Below the pieces are notes generated by a model, which was given only the letters and a program-made list of their open reading frames with translations, was not told the DNA's origin and did no database searches. Position numbers and translations under genes: made by a program. From the NCBI GenBank assembly GCA_005877365.1, contig VBPP01000006.1, positions 1 through 10,846 on the forward strand: DNA of 10,846 bases. Reading direction: 5' to 3'. Source of the DNA: Nitrososphaerota archaeon. Lineage in GTDB: Archaea > Thermoproteota > Nitrososphaeria > Nitrososphaerales > Gagatemarchaeaceae. Of this stretch, positions 6,620-10,846 are shown one piece after another (position 1 is the first letter of the stretch; each line of letters opens with the position of its first letter).

Positions 6620-7033
6620 CTGCTCATCTTCATCGACTCTGCGGCTCTGAAGGCAAACTACGACGCCGGAGACGACTTCCATCCCAAAGCGGCCGAGCTG
6701 ATGCGCAAGATAGCGGCCAGGGAGACACAGATAACTTCCTTCGTGACAACAGACTATGTCCTCGATGAGGCCATAACTCTGACTCGCTTCGCACATAGCC
6801 ACGGCAAAGCTGTAGAACTCGCAGAAGCAACCCTCGCGTCGAAGTTCGTGAACGTAGTCTACTCCGGCGAGGGGCTCTTCTCCGATGGGATGCTGATATT
6901 CAAGCAACATGCCGACAAAGAATGGAGTCTCACAGATTGCATGTCCTTCGCGACAATGAAGAAGTACGGCGTGAGGACGGCTTTCACCTTCGATGCCCAT
7001 TTCGAACAGGCTGGGTTCGCGACGGTTCCCTAG
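6620..7033 (+). CDS. VapC-type toxin, PIN-domain ribonuclease (apparent CTG start)
   Basis: The frame gives a complete PIN domain of 137 residues if it starts at CTG 6620: strand LIFIDSAALKA with the first catalytic D6, then E50 (DYVLDEAITL), D106 (SLTDCMSFA) and D125 (AFTFDAHFEQAGF), the usual acidic set for a Mg-dependent RNase that cleaves tRNA or other RNA. The first ATG in frame (6701) is residue 28 and would remove the first strand and D6, so it is very unlikely to be the real start. Upstream of 6620 the frame has no ATG, GTG or TTG back to a stop at 6566. GAGG at 6606-6609 lies 10 bases ahead of the CTG. Either CTG initiates, or a former ATG is damaged and the toxin is weakly made. It follows the antitoxin gene by 4 bases. 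Confidence 0.75.
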   Translation: MLIFIDSAALKANYDAGDDFHPKAAELMRKIAARETQITSFVTTDYVLDEAITLTRFAHSHGKAVELAEATLASKFVNVVYSGEGLFSDGMLIFKQHADKEWSLTDCMSFATMKKYGVRTAFTFDAHFEQAGFATVP

Positions 7034-7215
7034 TGCAAGTAGTGATTGGCGATGGGGTTGACGACGTGGTGGTTCAGCTGTCGGTCGCCGGGACTACGGC
7101 AAGATGCCGGACGGAAATTCTTCGAGCTGACATCGCCTTAAGAACTATCCCAGGCCTGTTTTAGACAACGGCGTCTGTTGGAAGTGTGCGGTCGTCTGGC
7201 GCGCGGTCGTGGCGC
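7034..7215. other. Intergenic stretch without a recognised feature
   Basis: These 182 bases lie between the toxin gene and the 3' end of the decayed reductase gene. Short open frames exist but have no recognisable domain or promoter spacing. I see no RNA gene or repeat here. Confidence 0.4.
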
Positions 7216-7494
7216 CTAGCGCAGCACGACGTTGCCCGACTGATACGACTTCGCCTCCTTGAGCTCCAGCGCGATCGTGCTCGACAGACCGCTCAGCAGC
7301 GGCTGGCCACTTCCCAGCAGGATTGGACTGACGACGAACTGATACTCATCGATCAGACCGTGCTACGTGAGCTGCGAGACGATCGAGCCACTCCCCGAGG
7401 ACGATCATGTCATTACTGGGCTGCATCTTCATGGCCTGGATCTCGCGGGGGTTAGCTTGTGGAGGAGGCGGGAATTCTTCCACACCACTAGCGA
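7216..7494 (-). pseudogene. Decayed 3' fragment of a dihydrofolate reductase/RibD C-terminal family gene
   Basis: Three minus-strand frames together spell the C-terminal half of a RibD_C/DHFR-family protein. From about 7482 one frame reads WKNSRLL; from 7444 another reads EIQAMKMQPSNDMIVLG; from 7392 a third reads SGSIVSQLT, then a TAG (7363-7365) where family members have glutamine, then HGLIDEYQFVVSPILLGSG and later LKEAKSYQSGNVVLR, ending at TAG 7216-7218. The break between MIVLG and SGS is one extra base in the run at 7393-7396. At least two frameshifts and one stop make it non-functional, and the N-terminal NADPH-binding half (about 80 residues) is missing. The closest recognisable relatives are bacterial-type RibD_C reductases, so a decayed horizontal acquisition is likely. 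The left and right boundaries are approximate. Confidence 0.7.
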
Positions 7495-7591
7495 AATCAA
7501 GTTCGTTCAAGCCCAGCCTTCTGGATGGATTGCAACCTCAGGTTAACGAATCACTGCTAGAGTTGAGGAAGATGTTTCACGCGTTGTGGGA

Positions 7592-8086
7592 CTACTCCCT
7601 TCTCTTCCTATTCAGAAGAGCCGCCGGTTTGTACCGTGGGATTTCAGTTCCCTTTGGAGGATTCCAAGATCCGTTCGCTTTTTGATTTTCGTAAGTGGTT
7701 GCCCTATTGCTAAGGTATAGCAGGTCTTCTTTACGAGGTGCGATGAATCTAGCCACGTCCAGTTTTCCATTGAACAGTATCGCCGTGGGAAGGTCGGATA
7801 GAAAGGGAAACTTCACCCTGAAGGGACTCGGGCCGATGACATTGTCCTCCCATTCGTCCTTGGTCCCTACTTTGAACTGAGACACTTTGACATCGCCAGT
7901 GTATTCTTCCAAGAAACTACTCAGGTCGCGGCTTGCTGCCACGCAGTCGGAGCACCAAGAATACATGCCTTTGCTGGGTGATCCCTCGAACACCGCCAGA
8001 ATCCAGTCACCGGACTCATTGTTAGCTAGCGCCTCCATGAACTTCGCATACAGTTCTTCGTCGGAGGGAGTCTTAGATATCGACAT
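7592..8086 (-). CDS. TXNDC17/TRP14-like thioredoxin (DUF953 family)
   Basis: The 164-residue protein matches the eukaryotic thioredoxin-domain-containing 17 type: AVFEGSPSKGMYSWCSDCV (redox cysteines C45 and C48; eukaryotic members have WCPDC), then FKVGTKDEWEDN and PFR, and the cis-proline at P100 in LPTAILF. A lysine- and arginine-rich C-terminal extension follows from about residue 135. It should reduce disulphides, or protein-bound thiols and peroxides, in the cytoplasm. Serine replaces proline between the cysteines, which is expected to change its redox potential. The open frame extends 26 residues further upstream, but the TATA box CCTTTATACC (8107-8116 on this strand) lies about 26 bases ahead of the ATG at 8086 and overlaps that extension, so 8086 is the start. 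Family assignment is from motifs only. Confidence 0.75.
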   Translation of the reverse strand: MSISKTPSDEELYAKFMEALANNESGDWILAVFEGSPSKGMYSWCSDCVAASRDLSSFLEEYTGDVKVSQFKVGTKDEWEDNVIGPSPFRVKFPFLSDLPTAILFNGKLDVARFIAPRKEDLLYLSNRATTYENQKANGSWNPPKGTEIPRYKPAALLNRKRRE

Positions 8087-8106
8087 GATTCGAAGGTGTG
8101 AAAAGT

Positions 8107-8116
8107 GGTATAAAGG
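8107..8116 (-). promoter_or_regulatory. TATA box for the TXNDC17-like gene
   Basis: On the minus strand CCTTTATACC is centred about 26 bases before the ATG at 8086, fixing a leaderless start there and ruling out the longer open frame. Confidence 0.55.
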
Positions 8117-8264
8117 CCTGACTAGATTTTGGCGAGATCCTCTCCTACTGCATCTGGGAATCATGAAACGAGACCCGCGGTCGCGAACAGGTTTGTCAAG
8201 CGACTTGCGTTAGTTAATCATTGCTTAGATGAGTTTATGGCAACATTAACTTTGGGTTTTTCAG

Positions 8265-8404
8265 TGCGGGGGGTGGGATTCGAACCCACGAACCCTTCCC
8301 CGTCGAGTTTCTCGACACTAAGGGACGAGGTCCTGAGCAACGCGGAGAATTCTCGCTCGCGCCGTTGACCAGGCTTCCCGCCGATTGCTCTGGGCGACCC
8401 CCGC
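8265..8404 (-). tRNA. tRNA-Leu(CAG) with three introns
   Basis: Removing three insertions from these 140 bases gives an 85-base class II tRNA: acceptor GCGGGGG (8404-8398) pairing with CCCCCGC (8272-8266), A73 at 8265, D-arm GCCCAGCCTGGTCAACGGC, anticodon arm CGAGG-CTCAGGA-CCTCG with anticodon CAG at 8335-8333, a long variable arm (TCCCTTAG...GGGTTC, typical of leucine) and T-arm GTGGG-TTCGAAT-CCCAC. The insertions are 16 bases in the D-arm (8376-8391, ends ambiguous by an AG repeat), 17 bases between positions 30 and 31 of the anticodon stem (8339-8355) and 22 bases in the variable arm (8296-8317, with a GTCGAG-AAA-CTCGAC hairpin). None is at the canonical 37/38 site. CCA is not encoded. I did not verify bulge-helix-bulge folds. 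Confidence 0.88.
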
Positions 8405-8430
8405 AGTAGCCCTCGGAGTCTCCCGGTCGG

Positions 8431-8439
8431 GATAAAAAG
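8431..8439 (-). promoter_or_regulatory. TATA box for tRNA-Leu
   Basis: On the minus strand CTTTTTATC lies about 30 bases before the first base of the tRNA (8404). It sits immediately downstream of the stop codon of the PPOX-family gene. Confidence 0.55.
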
Positions 8440-8441
8440 AA

Positions 8442-8840
8442 TCAGACCCCCCACGAAACGGACTTGGTTGGACGAATCCTGAGGATAGGAGATTCGCCCT
8501 CTTTCCACGGGTTCTTCCTGTAGTACTCGAACTTGTCGAAGAGAATCTTCTGGAGACGGAGGTACTCCTTTCCTCTCTCCAGAATCTCGCACTCCCCCTG
8601 AATCATCACGGCCCTGTTCGGCCGGTACTCGTCAACGACGAGAGAAACCTTCGGGTTTTCGCGGAGGTTCTTGAGCTTCTTCTCGCCATAGTCTACCGCT
8701 ACGATTACGTCCTCCCCTTCCATGGCATAGATCACAGGCGTCACATGGGGTTCCGCATCCTTCGAGGCGGTGGCGAGCCTGCAGAGAGTACGCCCCTTCA
8801 GATACCTGATCTCGTTCTCCTTCAGGACGGCCAACAGCAT
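8442..8840 (-). CDS. Pyridoxamine 5'-phosphate oxidase family (PPOX-class) flavin/F420-binding protein
   Basis: From ATG 8840 the protein is 132 residues, the usual size for a single split-barrel of this superfamily. Recognisable segments are LKGRTLCRLATASKDAEPHVTPV (strands 1-2), EGEDVIVAVDYGEKKLKNLRENPKVSLVVD (strands 3-4, with the KKLKNLRENP helix that binds the cofactor phosphate) and AVMIQGECEIL, ending in a strand with RIRPTKSVSWG. Members bind FMN, F420 or haem and reduce or bind small molecules; the substrate cannot be told from this sequence. The open frame continues upstream to about 8957, but that part has no family similarity. GTG at 8855 is a possible alternative start. No strong TATA or Shine-Dalgarno sequence decides between them. 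Confidence 0.8.
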   Translation of the reverse strand: MLLAVLKENEIRYLKGRTLCRLATASKDAEPHVTPVIYAMEGEDVIVAVDYGEKKLKNLRENPKVSLVVDEYRPNRAVMIQGECEILERGKEYLRLQKILFDKFEYYRKNPWKEGESPILRIRPTKSVSWGV

Positions 8841-9002
8841 AGCCCGCTTAATCACAGGTCGAAAACCTTTCGTACGGACCTTTCTATTGCACTTGCATTT
8901 TCTGGCCAAGCCGAAGCCGCGGAGAACGCGAAATTCCGAGTCTCCATTCCCCTCCAATGTAACCGAGAACTTGGCCTAGTCCAAAGCGAAACGGGACAAA
9001 GG

Positions 9003-9010
9003 TGATAAAT
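9003..9010 (+). promoter_or_regulatory. TATA box for tRNA-Thr
   Basis: TGATAAATT-like sequence centred about 30 bases before the tRNA start at 9037. Confidence 0.45.
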
Positions 9011-9036
9011 TGACGTCAAACGCGGGTGAACGTCAT

Positions 9037-9144
9037 GCCGTGGTAGCTCAGCCTGGCTAGAGCGTTGCCTTGGTAAAGCCGAATCCAATGAGGCAAAGGT
9101 CGAGGGTCCGAATCCTCTTCTGGGTGGAAATCCCTCCCACGGCT
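9037..9144 (+). tRNA. tRNA-Thr(GGT) with two introns
   Basis: The 108 bases reduce to a 75-base tRNA: acceptor GCCGTGG/CCACGGC, U73 at 9144 (common in archaeal tRNA-Thr), D-arm GCTC-AGCCTGGCTA-GAGC, anticodon arm TTGCC-TTGGTAA-GGCAA with anticodon GGT (9072-9074), variable AGGTC, and T-stem GAGGG/CCCTC. A 15-base intron (9076-9090) is at the canonical 37/38 site. A second, 18-base intron falls in the T-arm just after the loop (9114-9131 in one placement; the ends can shift because of flanking CC). The T-loop reads TCCGAAT, so position 55 is C instead of the near-invariant U. CCA is not encoded. Confidence 0.88.
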
Positions 9145-9198
9145 CATTCTTCTTGAGATTCACCGCTGCTACCATCAATTCGAATCAAATAATGAAAA

Positions 9199-9245
9199 TG
9201 CCGGGGACGGGAGTCTTGCGCCGTTTGCGTTTCGAGCCCGCGACC
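9199..9245 (-). pseudogene. tRNA 3'-half-like remnant
   Basis: On the minus strand this reads GGTC, then GCGGG-CTCGAA, an insertion of about 18 bases, then CCCGT-CCCCGGC-A. This is a 3' half of a tRNA: variable-arm end, a T-stem of five pairs (one G-U), and an acceptor 3' strand with A73. The acceptor strand is identical to that of the tRNA-Met just downstream, and it shares the CTCGAA T-loop. No matching 5' half (GCCGGGG) was found on this strand nearby. It may be a decayed inverted copy; a split tRNA half is the less likely alternative. Confidence 0.4.
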
Positions 9246-9277
9246 GAGGCGTTCTGAATGTCCAGAATTGGTGATGC

Positions 9278-9283
9278 TTTAAA
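9278..9283 (+). promoter_or_regulatory. TATA box for tRNA-Met
   Basis: TTTAAA centred about 35 bases before the tRNA start at 9316, allowing a short leader. Confidence 0.5.
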
Positions 9284-9315
9284 CATCTTTCAACTCACCG
9301 AGGTGAGCGCAAGTT

Positions 9316-9449
9316 GCCGGGGTAGCATAGCTTGGTTATTGCGCCGGGCACGCTCATCGTGAGCGAAACTCATAATCCCAAGCTAGGTGGAATCCGGAGA
9401 GGATTAGGCGGATCCCCGAAAGTCGTGGGCTCGAATCCCACCCCCGGCA
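9316..9449 (+). tRNA. Elongator tRNA-Met(CAT) with three introns
   Basis: The 134 bases reduce to a 75-base tRNA: acceptor GCCGGGG/CCCCGGC with A73, D-arm GCATAGCTTGGTTATTGC, anticodon arm CCGGA-CTCATAA-TCCGG with anticodon CAT (9371-9373), variable AGGTC, T-arm GTGGG-CTCGAAT-CCCAC. Introns are 20 bases at 30/31 (9348-9367, with a CGCTCA-TCG-TGAGCG hairpin), 17 bases compatible with the canonical 37/38 site (9375-9391; an AATCC repeat makes the ends ambiguous) and 22 bases at about 45/46 in the variable loop (9400-9421, with GGAT/ATCC pairing). Elongator rather than initiator is inferred from the G1-C72 pair and the CCGGACTCATAATCCGG arm. Position 54 is C instead of the usual U. CCA is not encoded. 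Confidence 0.88.
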
Positions 9450-9460
9450 CCTTCGGAACG

Positions 9461-9467
9461 CTTATTA
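9461..9467 (+). promoter_or_regulatory. TATA box for the small membrane protein
   Basis: CTTATTAT-like sequence centred about 29 bases before the TTG at 9494, consistent with a leaderless transcript from that codon. Confidence 0.45.
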
Positions 9468-9493
9468 TCCAATCGGAAGGCAAATGAAAGGGA

Positions 9494-9625
9494 TTGTTCC
9501 CTTCGTTCCTGAGCTCTACGAGCTACTACGATTTCCTGAGCAGCCTGATGATCACACTCTTCGTCATAGCGATAATCGTTGTCTTCGTGTACGAGTACGA
9601 AGCCCTCCGCCGTTCAAAGACCTAG
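9494..9625 (+). CDS. 43-residue single-span membrane protein, function unknown
   Basis: This short frame, starting at TTG, encodes a soluble N-terminus (MFPSFLSSTSYYDFLSS), one strongly hydrophobic helix (LMITLFVIAIIVVFVY, about residues 19-34) and a charged tail (EYEALRRSKT), the pattern of a small N-out, C-in membrane protein by the positive-inside rule. The TATA box at 9461-9467 is placed for a leaderless transcript starting at this TTG. A frame beginning ATG at 9484 overlaps it but encodes a low-complexity, arginine/proline-rich sequence typical of a shadow. I know no family for it. It is convergent with the RPA-like gene, ending 12 bases before that gene's stop. Confidence 0.55.
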   Translation: MFPSFLSSTSYYDFLSSLMITLFVIAIIVVFVYEYEALRRSKT

Positions 9626-9637
9626 CCTGGAGCGGTT

Positions 9638-10846
9638 TCAGCGGCCTCGGAGCCTTTCAATCCTCGTAAAACCGGACACCTGAAGTGTCAGAATTCCCAT
9701 CGGTGACAACTGCGGGTTTGCCCCTACCACGCGCACTCTCTCCCCCGGTTCGATGCTCATGACCTTCCCGGCTTGCTCTCGCCACGCGATGAGCTTCACT
9801 TCAGCGGTATCATCGCCGATCACGATTTCTCCCTTCTTGGCGACAGAGCCGTCCTTCAGATGAACTTCTTGCACCGCACCCCTCGACAGAGCTATACTCT
9901 CCACCAGGACGGGCCACGCGCAACTCTTCAATGCGTCTATCTTCACGCCCAACGACTCGAGCTCAGGCATGCTATCACCTTGTGAGATTTCGAAGGAGCC
10001 GCTTCTCCGACAGACCAGCCTCTCCTTCAAGTCTTCGTCTGGAGTCACACGGACGACGTCTCCCGGCTTCACTGAGATGGCGCGCCCCGCGGCATCGCCC
10101 ACCAGCTCAAGCTGGTGGACTCTCCTCGCGTCATCTACTACGAGGAACAGGGTCGTCTCTCCGAACTCGGTCGAGACAACCCTGAAGGCTCTCGCGTGGA
10201 CCTCCGCCTCCAGAGGGATGACTACGCTGCCCGCGTCCCCGTGTAGCTCGGGCTCGCCTTGAGAGGATTTTCTCACTTTGAGGTTGGTGACCCTGATCCT
10301 CTGACCGAGTTTGAAGCTTGGCGTTGGAATGGATGGGCTCCAGATTGCAATTCGTTCCTCCCTCCTCTCCTTTCCGTCCGAGACTCGGAACTGAAGTAAT
10401 GAGCCCGGGGAGCCATCAGACCTGGTGAAGTCGGACCGTCTGGCCTCTGAAGCCAGAATCGCGTCCAGAGCGATAATCTGCTTATCTTCATCCAGATTGC
10501 CAAGCGTTCTCACCGCCTTTTCGATGCTGTCCAGCTTGCTCGATAGCTCCGCATCCTCGATCTTTTCGATCCTTCCCCTCCTCCCCAGGTTCAGGTTCGG
10601 TTTGCCGTCGAACCCCTGCTTGACGTACCCGCTGACGACCCTCACGGGAGAATCGAGCGTGATTCCAGTCTGATCGACGTCCTCCACCCTGTCATCCCAG
10701 AGCGTCACTCGAGCAACGTTGTCCGAATCGAAGAGTCCAATTCGTCTGTACCTCCCCCTCCCACTGCCATCCTTCCTCTCATACTCGCTGATGGGATATA
10801 TCGCGAAGACACGCGCCACGACGGTTATGTCGTTGGCGCCGACGTA
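9638..10846 (-). CDS. RPA-like single-stranded DNA-binding protein, 3' part (runs off the right edge)
   Basis: The frame is open to the edge of the window, giving 402 residues of a larger protein; the GTG at 10819 is internal, since ITVVARVFAIYP continues an OB-fold strand upstream of it. The sequence contains about four OB folds in the archaeal RPA style: the first with YRRIGLFDSDNVARVTLWDD, the second around LLQFRVSDGKERREERIAIW, a third around TTLFLVVDDARRVHQLELVGDAAGRA, and a last with EIVIGDDTAEVKLIAWREQAGKV. No CxxC zinc finger is visible in this part. It would bind single-stranded DNA during replication and repair. A short helical spacer (ELSSKLDSIEKAVRTLG) separates the first and second folds. 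It ends 12 bases from the convergent small membrane protein gene. Confidence 0.85.
   Translation of the reverse strand, partial: YVGANDITVVARVFAIYPISEYERKDGSGRGRYRRIGLFDSDNVARVTLWDDRVEDVDQTGITLDSPVRVVSGYVKQGFDGKPNLNLGRRGRIEKIEDAELSSKLDSIEKAVRTLGNLDEDKQIIALDAILASEARRSDFTRSDGSPGSLLQFRVSDGKERREERIAIWSPSIPTPSFKLGQRIRVTNLKVRKSSQGEPELHGDAGSVVIPLEAEVHARAFRVVSTEFGETTLFLVVDDARRVHQLELVGDAAGRAISVKPGDVVRVTPDEDLKERLVCRRSGSFEISQGDSMPELESLGVKIDALKSCAWPVLVESIALSRGAVQEVHLKDGSVAKKGEIVIGDDTAEVKLIAWREQAGKVMSIEPGERVRVVGANPQLSPMGILTLQVSGFTRIERLRGR

Noticed and set aside
8087..8164. N-terminal extension of the TXNDC17-like protein
   Set aside because: The TATA box falls inside it and promoter spacing fits the internal ATG at 8086; the extension has no family similarity.
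8218..8592. 124-residue minus-strand frame across the tRNA-Leu
   Set aside because: It runs through the tRNA gene and the PPOX 3' end in another frame; coincidental.
8841..8957. N-terminal extension of the PPOX-family protein
   Set aside because: The split-barrel family starts near ATG 8840; the extension is basic, low-complexity and has no ribosome site.
9194..9330. Complete or permuted tRNA built around the orphan 3' half
   Set aside because: No GCCGGGG 5' strand or D-arm was found on the minus strand either side, so neither a normal intron-containing nor a permuted tRNA could be assembled.
9484..9669. 61-residue frame starting at ATG 9484
   Set aside because: Arginine/proline-rich shadow of the hydrophobic frame that starts at TTG 9494, and it overlaps the RPA-like gene end.
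1..10846. CRISPR arrays, insertion sequences, long repeats or an origin
   Set aside because: No regularly spaced repeats, transposase frames or terminal inverted repeats were seen in reading the window.

Overview
The window is archaeal. Evidence: the UPF0147 family, an auto-antigen p27-type zinc ribbon protein, a multi-OB-fold RPA-like protein, tRNA genes riddled with short introns at non-canonical positions and lacking an encoded CCA, and AT-rich TATA boxes about 27 bases ahead of start codons (leaderless transcription). A Thermoproteota/TACK lineage, perhaps Nitrososphaeria-like, fits best; that placement is an inference and no marker here settles it. GC content is moderately high.

Positions 1-2430 hold small housekeeping or unknown genes: a zinc ribbon protein (minus) sharing a promoter region with UPF0147 (plus), which appears to start at ACG; a zinc ribbon/coiled-coil protein meeting a second coiled-coil protein tail to tail; a winged-helix protein; and an MscL-like mechanosensitive channel whose cytoplasmic helix sits at the N-terminus rather than the C-terminus.

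Positions 2487-6273 encode a three-subunit molybdenum hydroxylase of the CO dehydrogenase type: FAD subunit (CoxM) and 2Fe-2S subunit (CoxS) on the minus strand, and the molybdopterin subunit (CoxL, form II signature AYRGAGR) divergent on the plus strand. The two transcription units face away from a perfect inverted repeat, GTAAAA-TC-TTTTAC, whose arms lie about 29 bases from each start codon. Electrons would pass from substrate at CoxL through CoxS to FAD in CoxM. No cofactor-insertion or maturation genes are in the window.

Positions 6340-7600 look like an accessory patch: a VapBC-type toxin-antitoxin pair whose PIN toxin extends upstream of its first ATG to an apparent CTG start, then a badly decayed 3' fragment of a dihydrofolate reductase/RibD C-terminal family gene (minus).

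Positions 7592-9450 carry a eukaryote-like TXNDC17/DUF953 thioredoxin (minus), tRNA-Leu(CAG) with three introns (minus), a pyridoxamine-phosphate-oxidase-family protein (minus), tRNA-Thr(GGT) with two introns and elongator tRNA-Met(CAT) with three introns (both plus), plus a tRNA 3'-half-like remnant between the last two. The end of the window has a 43-residue single-span membrane protein and the 3' part of an RPA-like gene (minus) running off the right edge.

I found no multi-gene system that I would call new. The most unusual signals are the eight introns in three neighbouring tRNA genes, the symmetric cox promoter, the non-canonical start codons, the rearranged MscL and the TXNDC17-like protein.
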